DNA of 9,321 nt from Clostridia bacterium (GTDB taxonomy: Bacteria; Bacillota_A; Clostridia; Christensenellales; Borkfalkiaceae), in assembly GCA_017462505.1 (NCBI GenBank), contig JAFTQY010000095.1, positions 1-9,321 of the forward strand, written 5' to 3'. The notes below the pieces were generated by a model. It ran no database searches. It saw nothing but the letters and a program-made list of their open reading frames with translations, and was not told where the DNA came from. The translations under genes and the position numbers were made by a program. Positions 1 through 6,005 of the stretch are shown here, piece by piece (the first letter of the stretch is position 1; each line of letters opens with the position of its first letter).

Positions 1-378
1 ACGAAGGTAAGCGATCTCGCGCAAAAATTCCACGCCGTGACGTTTTTTCTGCAAGGGAGAATCGGGGGTGGATTCGCCCTCGACCTTGATTTCGATCGCC
101 TTGATTTCGTACGGCTGTTTGTTTTCGGGCGTGAGCTCTACCTTGCCCGTAACGATCAGCGCACAGCCTACGTTTTCCTTTGCAATCTCGTCGTAGTTTG
201 CAAGGTTCGCTCTTTCAAAAACGATCTGCGTGTTTTTAAAACAGCTGCCGTCGTTAAGCTCGATAAACCCGAAGGCTTTTGAATCGCGAATGGTCTTTGC
301 CCAACCTGCGACCGTTACGATTTGACCGCCGTAGCTTGCCAAGTTTTCATTGAGTTTTTTAAGCTGAATTCTTTCCAT
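1..378 (-). CDS. asnS: Asparaginyl-tRNA synthetase, N-terminal part (runs off left edge)
   Basis: This is the first 126 codons of a class IIb aminoacyl-tRNA synthetase, which charges tRNA-Asn with asparagine in the cytoplasm. The visible part is the anticodon-binding OB-fold (about residues 18-100). It carries the family hallmark GWAKTIRDSKAFGFIELNDG (residues 25-44), followed by KNTQIVFE. Residues 109-126 (LQKKRHGVEFLREIAYLR) match the conserved linker into the catalytic domain, which lies outside the window. The wording of the hallmark (RDSKAFGFIELNDG) is typical of AsnRS rather than AspRS or LysRS. The ATG at 378 is preceded by a modest AGGCAGG ribosome site. The reading frame is open to base 1. 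The gene follows the VanW gene on the same strand but has its own promoter in the gap. The presence of asnS suggests direct charging of Asn-tRNA, although an amidotransferase route elsewhere cannot be excluded. Confidence 0.93.
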   Translation of the reverse strand, partial: MERIQLKKLNENLASYGGQIVTVAGWAKTIRDSKAFGFIELNDGSCFKNTQIVFERANLANYDEIAKENVGCALIVTGKVELTPENKQPYEIKAIEIKVEGESTPDSPLQKKRHGVEFLREIAYLR

Positions 379-474
379 ATCAACCTGCCTTTGTTTCCAA
401 GCCGCGCCGCCGCTTTTTCGACTTTTTTCTCTCGCTTGGCGCGCCCCGTTTCGTTCTTTTATTTATACGTGTTT

Positions 475-503
475 ATTATAACATTTTCCAAGAAAAAACA
501 CAA
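475..503 (-). promoter_or_regulatory. Sigma-A promoter for asnS
   Basis: Read on the minus strand, TTGTGT (503-498) and a perfect TATAAT (480-475) are separated by 17 bp. Transcription would start near 468 and leave a leader of about 90 nt before the asnS ATG. That leader is too short for a T-box and shows no T-box motif. Its most visible structure is CCAAGC (439-434 on minus) complementary to GCTTGG (402-397), lying just before the ribosome site. The promoter sits directly after the VanW stop codon, so asnS need not depend on upstream transcription. Confidence 0.7.
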
Positions 504-518
504 GCGTTGAAAGGTATT

Positions 519-1358
519 TTATTGCCCGTAATTTGTCGGTTGGGGCATTTTTTTGACGATTATTCCCTGCGTGGGGCGGTATTCGTCCGCGCGGAGCTTT
601 TCACGGCGGACAAGCCGCGCGTTCTGATAGGTTTCCAAATACGCCTCGCTCTTGATCCCGTTTTTCGGCGCGCGAATAATTTCGTCTATTTCCCCGTCCT
701 TAACAATGGGCGGCGGGGGCGGGATTTCCCCCTTTTCCTCGCTGACGATTTCGTAGCGATACCCCTCCCCCTTGCCGTAAAAGGTTACCCGTACTCCCCC
801 CGCAAACACCTGCGCGGAAATGCGGATCGGGTGCGCGTAGGGATTGAAAAAGCAAAGGTCGCTCTGTGAAGAAACCATCGCGTCGCGCGAGGGGGGCACG
901 TAGGAAACGCGCAGACTGTGCGGGTGAAATTCGGTGATTTGCAAGCCCGATTTTAAAGCGGCGTTATATAGGGTGGTGCTGACCTGACAAACGCCGCCGC
1001 CCACCCCTTGCACGTACTCGCCGTTTACGATAATTTTCGCCTGTTTAAAGCCCGCCTCTTCCGTCCGCCGTCCCACCGTTTTGTTAAAGGAAAACTCCCC
1101 AAACGCCTGCACGGTGACCCCGTCGATAAGCGTTGCCGCAATGCGAATGTTTTCGACCCGTCCCCCGTCCTTTGGGTCAAAATAGGTGGTATACGCGGAC
1201 AGCTTTTCCCAGCCGTACGGATTTTCTAGGCGGCTTTCCGCGCGCGCGATCATAAGCCCTTTTTGCCTGATCGAAAATCCCCCCGCCGCCATCGGCGCAA
1301 AGAAAAAAGCGCCCGCAAACAGGAGCGCCTTGATATATCTTCTCTTTTTTTGGTGCAT
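519..1358 (-). CDS. VanW-family exported protein with G5-like C-terminal tail
   Basis: This 279-residue protein probably acts outside the membrane. Basic residues (KKRRYIK) precede a hydrophobic stretch at about 11-27, consistent with a signal peptide or N-terminal anchor. The VanW domain (about 55-195) is clear: GEFSFNKTVGRRTEEAGFK (87-105), the near-invariant GGGVCQVSTTLYNA (120-133), HPHSLRVSYVPPSRDA (145-160) and FFNPYAHPIRI (170-180). A proline run (213-217) leads into a tail at about 225-270 (IIRAPKNGIKSEAYLETYQN and onward) that resembles a G5-type module; that part is less certain. The molecular function of VanW domains is not established, and the name comes from a vancomycin-resistance cluster accessory gene. 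The N-terminal peptidoglycan-binding-like repeats of larger family members are missing, so this is a compact version. The ATG at 1358 has AAAGGA ten bases upstream. The gene lies 102 bp after recF on the same strand with no terminator seen between, so co-transcription is plausible. This is not evidence for vancomycin resistance. Confidence 0.85.
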   Translation of the reverse strand: MHQKKRRYIKALLFAGAFFFAPMAAGGFSIRQKGLMIARAESRLENPYGWEKLSAYTTYFDPKDGGRVENIRIAATLIDGVTVQAFGEFSFNKTVGRRTEEAGFKQAKIIVNGEYVQGVGGGVCQVSTTLYNAALKSGLQITEFHPHSLRVSYVPPSRDAMVSSQSDLCFFNPYAHPIRISAQVFAGGVRVTFYGKGEGYRYEIVSEEKGEIPPPPPIVKDGEIDEIIRAPKNGIKSEAYLETYQNARLVRREKLRADEYRPTQGIIVKKMPQPTNYGQ

Positions 1359-1460
1359 GTTTATCCCGTCCTTTGCCGTATGTAAAAGGGTTCATCGCAA
1401 CACGGGTGGGGGTGTTTCGTCGTCAGTATGGGTGATTTCGGTGCGCTTTATACCGCCCGT

Positions 1461-2546
1461 TTACTCTTTGATGTGCCCGTCCTCGATACGGATCTTGTTA
1501 CATTCCGCGCCGTATAAAACGCGCTCGGCATGCGTACAGGTAAGAATGGTCTGTATGCCTTGGGTGCATTTGAGCAATTTTTTACGGCGTTTTAAATCGA
1601 GCTCGCTCATCACGTCGTCCAAAATCAGCACGGGATTTTCCCCCGAAAGGGAGCGAAAAATATCCACCTCGGACAGCTTTAACGAGAGCGCCGCCGTGCG
1701 CATTTGCCCCTGCGAGGCGTAGGATTTTGCGTCGATACCGCCGATCAAAACGTCCAAATCGTCGCGGTGCGGTCCTACCGTCGTAAAGCCCAAGCGCAGG
1801 TCTTTTTCGTAATTATTCCCCAAACGGCGGAGCAGGGTTTTGGCGATTTCGTCCTCGTCCCCCTCGTACACGCGGTCGGGCTTGATGATAAGCTCTTCTT
1901 CCCCGTCCGTCAAAAAGGCGTGGTGTTCCTTGGCAAAGGGCGCTAATTTTTCCAAAAATTCCGCCCGTTTTTTTACAATGATCGCCGCGTATTTGCAAAG
2001 CTGTTCGTCCCACACAGGCAGGGTGTCCAAAACCAACGACACGTCGCGGTTTTTCAAGAGCGTATTGCGTTGATCAAGAATTTTGTTGTACCGCAAAAGC
2101 GCGGTATAATAGGCGGGCGAGGTTTGGGATATCGACAAATTCATAAAACGGCGGCGTTCGTCAGGACCGTCTTGGATAAGCCGCAGTTCCCCGGGCGAGA
2201 AAAACACGCTGTTGATATGCCCCATAAGGTCGGCGTTTTTGGCGATTTTGCTCCCGTTCACGCGGATTTCGCGCTTGTTTTCGTAGATATCCGCCTCAAT
2301 CGTCACTTTGCCGTAGCGGTTTTCCGTTTCCGCGGTAATTTTTGCGCTTTCCGCGCCGATTTTAATGAGCTGTTTATCGTGGCGGATACGCAGCGACGCG
2401 CCCGTGCAAAGGTAAAAGACCGCCTCGGCACAGTTGGTTTTGCCTTGCGCGTTTTTGCCGAACAGCACGTTTAACCCCTCGGAAAAGGTGAAAATTTCCG
2501 ATTGATAGTTTCTGAAATTTTGAAGGAATAATTTTTTTATTTGCAT
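1461..2546 (-). CDS. recF: DNA replication and repair protein RecF
   Basis: RecF is an SMC-like ATPase that, with RecO and RecR, loads RecA onto gapped DNA in recombinational repair. The 361 residues match the usual family length. Numbered from the ATG at 2546, the protein opens MQIKKLFLQNFRNYQ, as RecF proteins do. Walker A is GKNAQGKT (30-37). A RecF-typical block FFSPGELRLIQDGPDERRRF lies at about 115-134. The ABC signature is SQGQMRTAAL (278-287), and Walker B with D-loop is PVLILDDVMSELD (305-317). All ATPase motifs are intact. An in-frame TTG at 2567 would add seven residues (MTGFFTI). I prefer the ATG because it begins exactly where the conserved N-terminus starts, although neither start has a strong ribosome site (GGGG lies 12 bases before the ATG). 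The gene is divergent from dnaA and has its own promoter. In many bacteria dnaN would lie between dnaA and recF; here it does not. Confidence 0.96.
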   Translation of the reverse strand: MQIKKLFLQNFRNYQSEIFTFSEGLNVLFGKNAQGKTNCAEAVFYLCTGASLRIRHDKQLIKIGAESAKITAETENRYGKVTIEADIYENKREIRVNGSKIAKNADLMGHINSVFFSPGELRLIQDGPDERRRFMNLSISQTSPAYYTALLRYNKILDQRNTLLKNRDVSLVLDTLPVWDEQLCKYAAIIVKKRAEFLEKLAPFAKEHHAFLTDGEEELIIKPDRVYEGDEDEIAKTLLRRLGNNYEKDLRLGFTTVGPHRDDLDVLIGGIDAKSYASQGQMRTAALSLKLSEVDIFRSLSGENPVLILDDVMSELDLKRRKKLLKCTQGIQTILTCTHAERVLYGAECNKIRIEDGHIKE

Positions 2547-2596
2547 AATCGTAAAAAACCCCGTCAAAATTGCTTTCTTTTCGTCGCATTTTGTAT

Positions 2597-2602
2597 TATA
2601 AT
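2597..2602 (+). promoter_or_regulatory. Candidate -10 element for dnaA
   Basis: A perfect TATAAT reads toward dnaA and would place the start near 2609, with a leader of about 68 nt. No good -35 hexamer lies 16-18 bp upstream (TTTCTT at 17), and there is no extended -10, so the promoter would be weak or need an activator. Other plus-strand options in the gap look no better. Confidence 0.4.
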
Positions 2603-2629
2603 TATATCAAATAATTTCGGAAAAGACAA
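2601..2629 (-). promoter_or_regulatory. Strong sigma-A promoter for recF
   Basis: On the minus strand, TTGTCT (2629-2624) and a perfect TATAAT (2606-2601) are 17 bp apart, and the -10 is preceded by TGA, giving an extended -10 (TGnTATAAT). Transcription would begin near 2594, about 48 nt before the recF ATG and about 26 nt before the alternative TTG. The -10 overlaps the candidate plus-strand -10 facing dnaA. Confidence 0.75.
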
Positions 2630-2665
2630 GTTTACGAGAGGGCTGTACGTAAACAATTCTACCAT

Positions 2666-2671
2666 GGGGGT
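2666..2671 (+). promoter_or_regulatory. Ribosome binding site of dnaA
   Basis: GGGGGT ends five bases before the ATG at 2677. It is G-rich rather than the canonical AGGAGG but correctly spaced, and it supports the chosen dnaA start. Confidence 0.55.
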
Positions 2672-2676
2672 AAAAA

Positions 2677-4008
2677 ATGCCTGAAAATTCGCAGTTGCAG
2701 TTTTTATGGAAACAGATTTTGGAAAAGGCGGAGATGCTTATCAACCCGTCTTCTTTTAACGCGTTCATCAAAGAGTTAGAACCGATCGACGTCGTTGGGC
2801 GTAAGATCGTGTTAAAGGCGCATACCGATATGGCGGCGGGCGTTATCGAAAGAAAGCACGCCGAATCGTTGCGCTCCGCGATCGTGAAATGCGATTTGGG
2901 GCTTGCCGATTTCCGTATCGTCGTGGACGGGAGCGTGAACTATCCTTTGGATTTTGAAGAGGACGTTTCCGAAACCTTCCGCACCTCCCCTATCAATAAG
3001 AATTTTACCTTTGATTCCTTCGTCGCAGGCGCAGGGAGCAAGTTCGTTTACGCCGCGGCAAAGGCGGTTGCCGAAAACCCCGGCGAAACCTTTAACCCCC
3101 TGTTTATCTACGGGGAATCGGGCTTGGGCAAGACCCACCTTATGCACGCGATCGCCAACCATTTGGCGCAGGTTTCACCCGAAAAAAAGGTACTGTACAC
3201 CACCAGCGAGAACTTCTTGAACGATTTGATCGACTCGATCACGCAAAAGACGGGCGCAAAATTCCGCTTGCATTACCGCAACGTGGACGTTTTGATGATC
3301 GACGATATCCAGTTTTTAAAGGCGCGTACGCAGTTGCAGGAAGAGCTTTTCCATACCTTTAACGAACTGTCAGCGCAAAACAAGCAGATCGTTATCACGT
3401 CCGACCGTCCGCCCAAGGAAATCGCGACGCTGGAAGACAGATTACGCACCCGTTTCGAGGGGGGCATGATCGTCGATATCCAACCGCCCGACAACGAAAC
3501 GAAGATCGCCATTTTAAAACGCAAGGCTATGGATAGAAAATGCGCCGTTCCCGAGGACGTTTTGGAATTTTTGGTCAGCGATTCGGGGCACGACGTGCGT
3601 ACTTTGGAGGGCAGACTGAACAAAGTGATTTTCGCAAGCAAACTGCACGAACAGCCCATCACCCTTTCCCTTGCCAAGCTTGCGCTTAGCGAATCGGTGA
3701 GCGAAGAAGAGGAAGAAAACGTTACGCCCGAAAAGATTATCGCGGCGGTTTGCGGATATTTCAAGACCAAAAAAGAGGACCTTGTGGGTAAGAGCAAAAA
3801 AGCCGACCTTGTCAAGGCGCGCCAAATTTGCGCGTACGTCATGTGTGAAATGCTGACGATCCCCTTGGATGTGATCGGGGAACACCTCGGCGGCAGAGAT
3901 CACACGACGATCATGTACGCGCGCGATAAAATGCGGGATTTGGAAAAGCTCAACGCCCGTATCGAAAAGGAAATTGACGATATTAAAAATATCGTGTTGA
4001 AAAAATAA
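2677..4008 (+). CDS. dnaA: Chromosomal replication initiator protein DnaA
   Basis: DnaA is the AAA+ initiator that binds DnaA boxes at oriC, melts the origin and helps load the helicase. At 443 residues it has normal length with all four domains. Domain I (about 1-85, starting LQFLWKQILEKAEMLI) mediates self-association and helicase contact. Domain II is a short linker (about 86-108). Domain III opens at NFTFDSFVAGAGSKFVYAAA (109-128), with Walker A GESGLGKT (146-153), Walker B VLMIDD (205-210), sensor I ITSDRPP (240-246), an arginine-finger region RLRTRF (255-260) and sensor II within GHDVRTLEGRLNK (304-316). Domain IV carries the DNA-binding signature GGRDHTTIMYA (405-415). All key residues are present. 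A glutamate run (343-347) marks the hinge before domain IV. The gene is divergent from recF and is followed after 67 bp by mnmG rather than the more usual dnaN. Confidence 0.98.
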   Translation: MPENSQLQFLWKQILEKAEMLINPSSFNAFIKELEPIDVVGRKIVLKAHTDMAAGVIERKHAESLRSAIVKCDLGLADFRIVVDGSVNYPLDFEEDVSETFRTSPINKNFTFDSFVAGAGSKFVYAAAKAVAENPGETFNPLFIYGESGLGKTHLMHAIANHLAQVSPEKKVLYTTSENFLNDLIDSITQKTGAKFRLHYRNVDVLMIDDIQFLKARTQLQEELFHTFNELSAQNKQIVITSDRPPKEIATLEDRLRTRFEGGMIVDIQPPDNETKIAILKRKAMDRKCAVPEDVLEFLVSDSGHDVRTLEGRLNKVIFASKLHEQPITLSLAKLALSESVSEEEEENVTPEKIIAAVCGYFKTKKEDLVGKSKKADLVKARQICAYVMCEMLTIPLDVIGEHLGGRDHTTIMYARDKMRDLEKLNARIEKEIDDIKNIVLKK

Positions 4009-4026
4009 GGTTTTTATACTTTCCCA

Positions 4027-4050
4027 TTAGCGCGGCGCTTGCCGCGTTAA
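4027..4050. repeat. Inverted repeat between dnaA and mnmG
   Basis: The arms TTAGCGCGGC (4027-4036) and GCCGCGTTAA (4041-4050) flank a GCTT loop and pair over ten positions, with one position (C opposite T on DNA) forming G-U only in one RNA orientation. No T-tract follows in either direction (TCGG on plus, TGGGAAAG on minus), so it does not look like a standard intrinsic terminator. It ends 25 bp before the mnmG ATG. It may be an mRNA processing or stability hairpin, a protein-binding palindrome, or a weak terminator. Confidence 0.6.
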
Positions 4051-4075
4051 TCGGTTATGCAAGATTTGTACGGTT

Positions 4076-5950
4076 ATGACAGAGAAGAAAAAGGAATTTT
4101 TAGAATATACCGCGGACGCGGTGGTCGTCGGCGCAGGGCACGCCGGGTGCGAGGCTGCGCTCGCTTTGGCGCGCACGGGTATCAAAACCGCGCTGTTGAC
4201 TTTAAACCTCGACAGCATCGCCTTTTTACCCTGCAATCCCTCTCTCGGGGGTACGGCAAAGGGGCATTTGGTGCGCGAGATCGACGCGCTCGGCGGCGAA
4301 ATGGGTATCGTCGCGGACAAGACCGCTCTGCAAATCCGTATGCTGAACGTCGGCAAGGGCGCGGCGGTACAGTCCCTGCGCGCGCAGTCGGATAAAAACG
4401 CCTACCATGCGGAAATGAAACGGGTGCTTGAAAACACCGAAAATCTGCGTATTATTCAGGCGGAGGCGTCTGAAATTTTGGTCGAAAACGGCAAGTGCGC
4501 GGGCGTGAAAACGAGCTACGGCGGGATAATTTCCTGCCGCGCCGTGATCCTGTGTACGGGGGTATACCTCAACGGCGAAACGATCACGGGGCACGTGGTG
4601 CAAAAATCGGGTCCCAACGGCTTTGCCCCCGCTACGTATCTCACCGAAAATTTGATCAAGCTCGGTTTTAACGTCCGCCGCTTTAAGACGGGCACGCCCG
4701 CGCGCGTGGACGGCAGAACGGTAGATTATACCAAATGCGAGGTGCAAAACGGCGACACGGACATCTATCCGTTTTCGTTTATGCACGACAACCCGCCCGA
4801 AAACAAGATGCCCTGCTACCTCACCTACACGAATTTGGAAACGCACGGGATCATCATGGACAACCTCGACCGTTCCCCCTTATACGACGGAACGATCTTG
4901 TCGGCGGGCCCTAGATATTGTCCGTCTATCGAAACGAAGGTCGTCCGCTTTAAGGACAAGGAACGCCACCAAATTTTCTTAGAGCCCGAGGGCGCGGACA
5001 CGCTGGAAGTGTACGTACAAGGCATGTCTACGTCTATGCCCCACGACGTACAGCGGGCTATGTATGCGTCGGTGGCGGGCTTGGAGCATGCGGACATTAT
5101 GCGCTACGGCTACGCGATCGAATACGATTGTATCGATACCTTGGACGTATTGCCCACTCTGGAATTTAAGAAAATAGAGGGTATCTACACCGCAGGGCAG
5201 ATCAACGGCACGTCGGGCTATGAAGAGGCGGCGGCGCAGGGCTTGATGGCGGGCTTGAACGCGTCTTTAAAGCTGCGCGGACTCCCCCCTTTCACGCTCC
5301 GTCGCGACGAGGCGTATATCGGCGTTTTGATCGACGATTTGGTGACGAAGGGCACGGACGAGCCATACCGTATGATGACCTCGCGCGCCGAGCATCGCAT
5401 TTGTCTTAGACAGGACAACGCCGATTTCCGCTTGACCGAAAAGGGCAAAGAGGTCGGTTTGGTCACCCCCGAGCGGTATGCCCGCTATCTTGACCGCAAA
5501 CAAAAATATGAGGAATTGCTTTCCGCTCTGCAAACGCGCGTACCCCAAAAAGAGGCGACGGCGTTTTTGGCGGAATACGGCTACGGCGAGCCGAGCGGCG
5601 GCGTTTCGTACGCGGACATGATCAAGCGTTCCGTTCCCTTAAAGGATATTATGGCGCGGTTTGGCGTGTTTGGGCAGTACCCCAAAAACGTGTTGGAAAC
5701 GGCGGAGATCACCGTCAAGTACGAGGGCTATTTAAAGCAGGGCTTGGATATTATCGAGCGAGCGAAAAAGTTGGAAGATAAGCTCCTGCCCCCCGATATC
5801 GATTACCATTCGATTGCGGGTTTACGCTTAGAGGCACGGGAAAAATTAGACCGTATCCGCCCGTTCAATCTTGGGCAAGCTGGTCGCATTTCGGGCGTTA
5901 ACCCCGCAGACATATCCGTTTTAATGGTATATTTGGCGACGAGATCGTAA
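4076..5950 (+). CDS. mnmG: tRNA uridine-5-carboxymethylaminomethyl modification enzyme MnmG (GidA)
   Basis: MnmG is an FAD-dependent enzyme that with the GTPase MnmE installs the carboxymethylaminomethyl group on wobble U34 of certain tRNAs, using a folate one-carbon unit. The 624-residue length is normal. The Rossmann FAD motif is GAGHAG (19-24). Two conserved cysteines are visible, C53 in LPCNPSLGG and C282 in the family signature GPRYCPSIETKVVRF (278-292). The second signature AGQINGTSGYEEAAAQG starts at residue 373, and TSRAEHRICLRQDNADFRLT follows. The C-terminal MnmE/tRNA-binding region ends with ISGVNPADISVLMVYL. The ATG at 4076 fits the usual N-terminus, but no convincing ribosome site precedes it and no in-frame upstream start is apparent. 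It lies 67 bp after dnaA, across a palindrome, and ends at a strong terminator. In many bacteria mnmG neighbours mnmE near the origin; mnmE is not in this window. Confidence 0.97.
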   Translation: MTEKKKEFLEYTADAVVVGAGHAGCEAALALARTGIKTALLTLNLDSIAFLPCNPSLGGTAKGHLVREIDALGGEMGIVADKTALQIRMLNVGKGAAVQSLRAQSDKNAYHAEMKRVLENTENLRIIQAEASEILVENGKCAGVKTSYGGIISCRAVILCTGVYLNGETITGHVVQKSGPNGFAPATYLTENLIKLGFNVRRFKTGTPARVDGRTVDYTKCEVQNGDTDIYPFSFMHDNPPENKMPCYLTYTNLETHGIIMDNLDRSPLYDGTILSAGPRYCPSIETKVVRFKDKERHQIFLEPEGADTLEVYVQGMSTSMPHDVQRAMYASVAGLEHADIMRYGYAIEYDCIDTLDVLPTLEFKKIEGIYTAGQINGTSGYEEAAAQGLMAGLNASLKLRGLPPFTLRRDEAYIGVLIDDLVTKGTDEPYRMMTSRAEHRICLRQDNADFRLTEKGKEVGLVTPERYARYLDRKQKYEELLSALQTRVPQKEATAFLAEYGYGEPSGGVSYADMIKRSVPLKDIMARFGVFGQYPKNVLETAEITVKYEGYLKQGLDIIERAKKLEDKLLPPDIDYHSIAGLRLEAREKLDRIRPFNLGQAGRISGVNPADISVLMVYLATRS

Positions 5951-5965
5951 AAAATTGCATGATAA

Positions 5966-6002
5966 AACCCCGCGGGTAAATTGCCCGCGGGGTTGTTTTT
6001 TT
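5966..6002 (+). terminator. Strong intrinsic terminator after mnmG, probably bidirectional
   Basis: The perfect 11-bp arms AACCCCGCGGG (5966-5976) and CCCGCGGGGTT (5984-5994) enclose a 7-nt loop and are followed by G and seven Ts (5996-6002). It begins 16 bp after the mnmG stop. On the minus strand the same hairpin directly follows the stop of the convergent membrane protein gene, with a less clean run (TTTTATC, then a later TTTTTT), so it can probably serve both transcripts. Confidence 0.92.
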
Positions 6003-6005
6003 GTC

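Noticed and set aside
379..518. T-box riboswitch before asnS
   Set aside because: The space after the promoter is about 90 nt, and no T-box core motif or terminator/antiterminator pair is present.
1359..1460. Possible small gene or regulatory RNA between recF and the VanW gene
   Set aside because: No open frame with a plausible ribosome site of its own, no hairpin with T-tract and no good promoter were seen. It looks like a plain spacer.
1186..1722. Long open frame on the plus strand, antisense to the VanW and recF genes
   Set aside because: It overlaps two well-supported genes, its translation is of low complexity without a recognisable domain, and no promoter or ribosome site supports it.
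2547..2567. TTG start adding seven residues to RecF
   Set aside because: The conserved N-terminus begins at the ATG at 2546. The extra residues are not typical of the family, though weak ribosome sites leave some doubt.
2547..2676. oriC in the recF-dnaA gap
   Set aside because: It is AT-rich in part but too short and without convincing DnaA boxes, so I do not annotate an origin.
4226..4846. Long open frames opposite mnmG (and similarly 3273-3842 opposite dnaA, 6456-7193 opposite the GT-C gene)
   Set aside because: These are antisense shadows in fairly GC-rich coding DNA. Their translations are rich in R, H or S without family motifs, while the opposite strand encodes conserved proteins.
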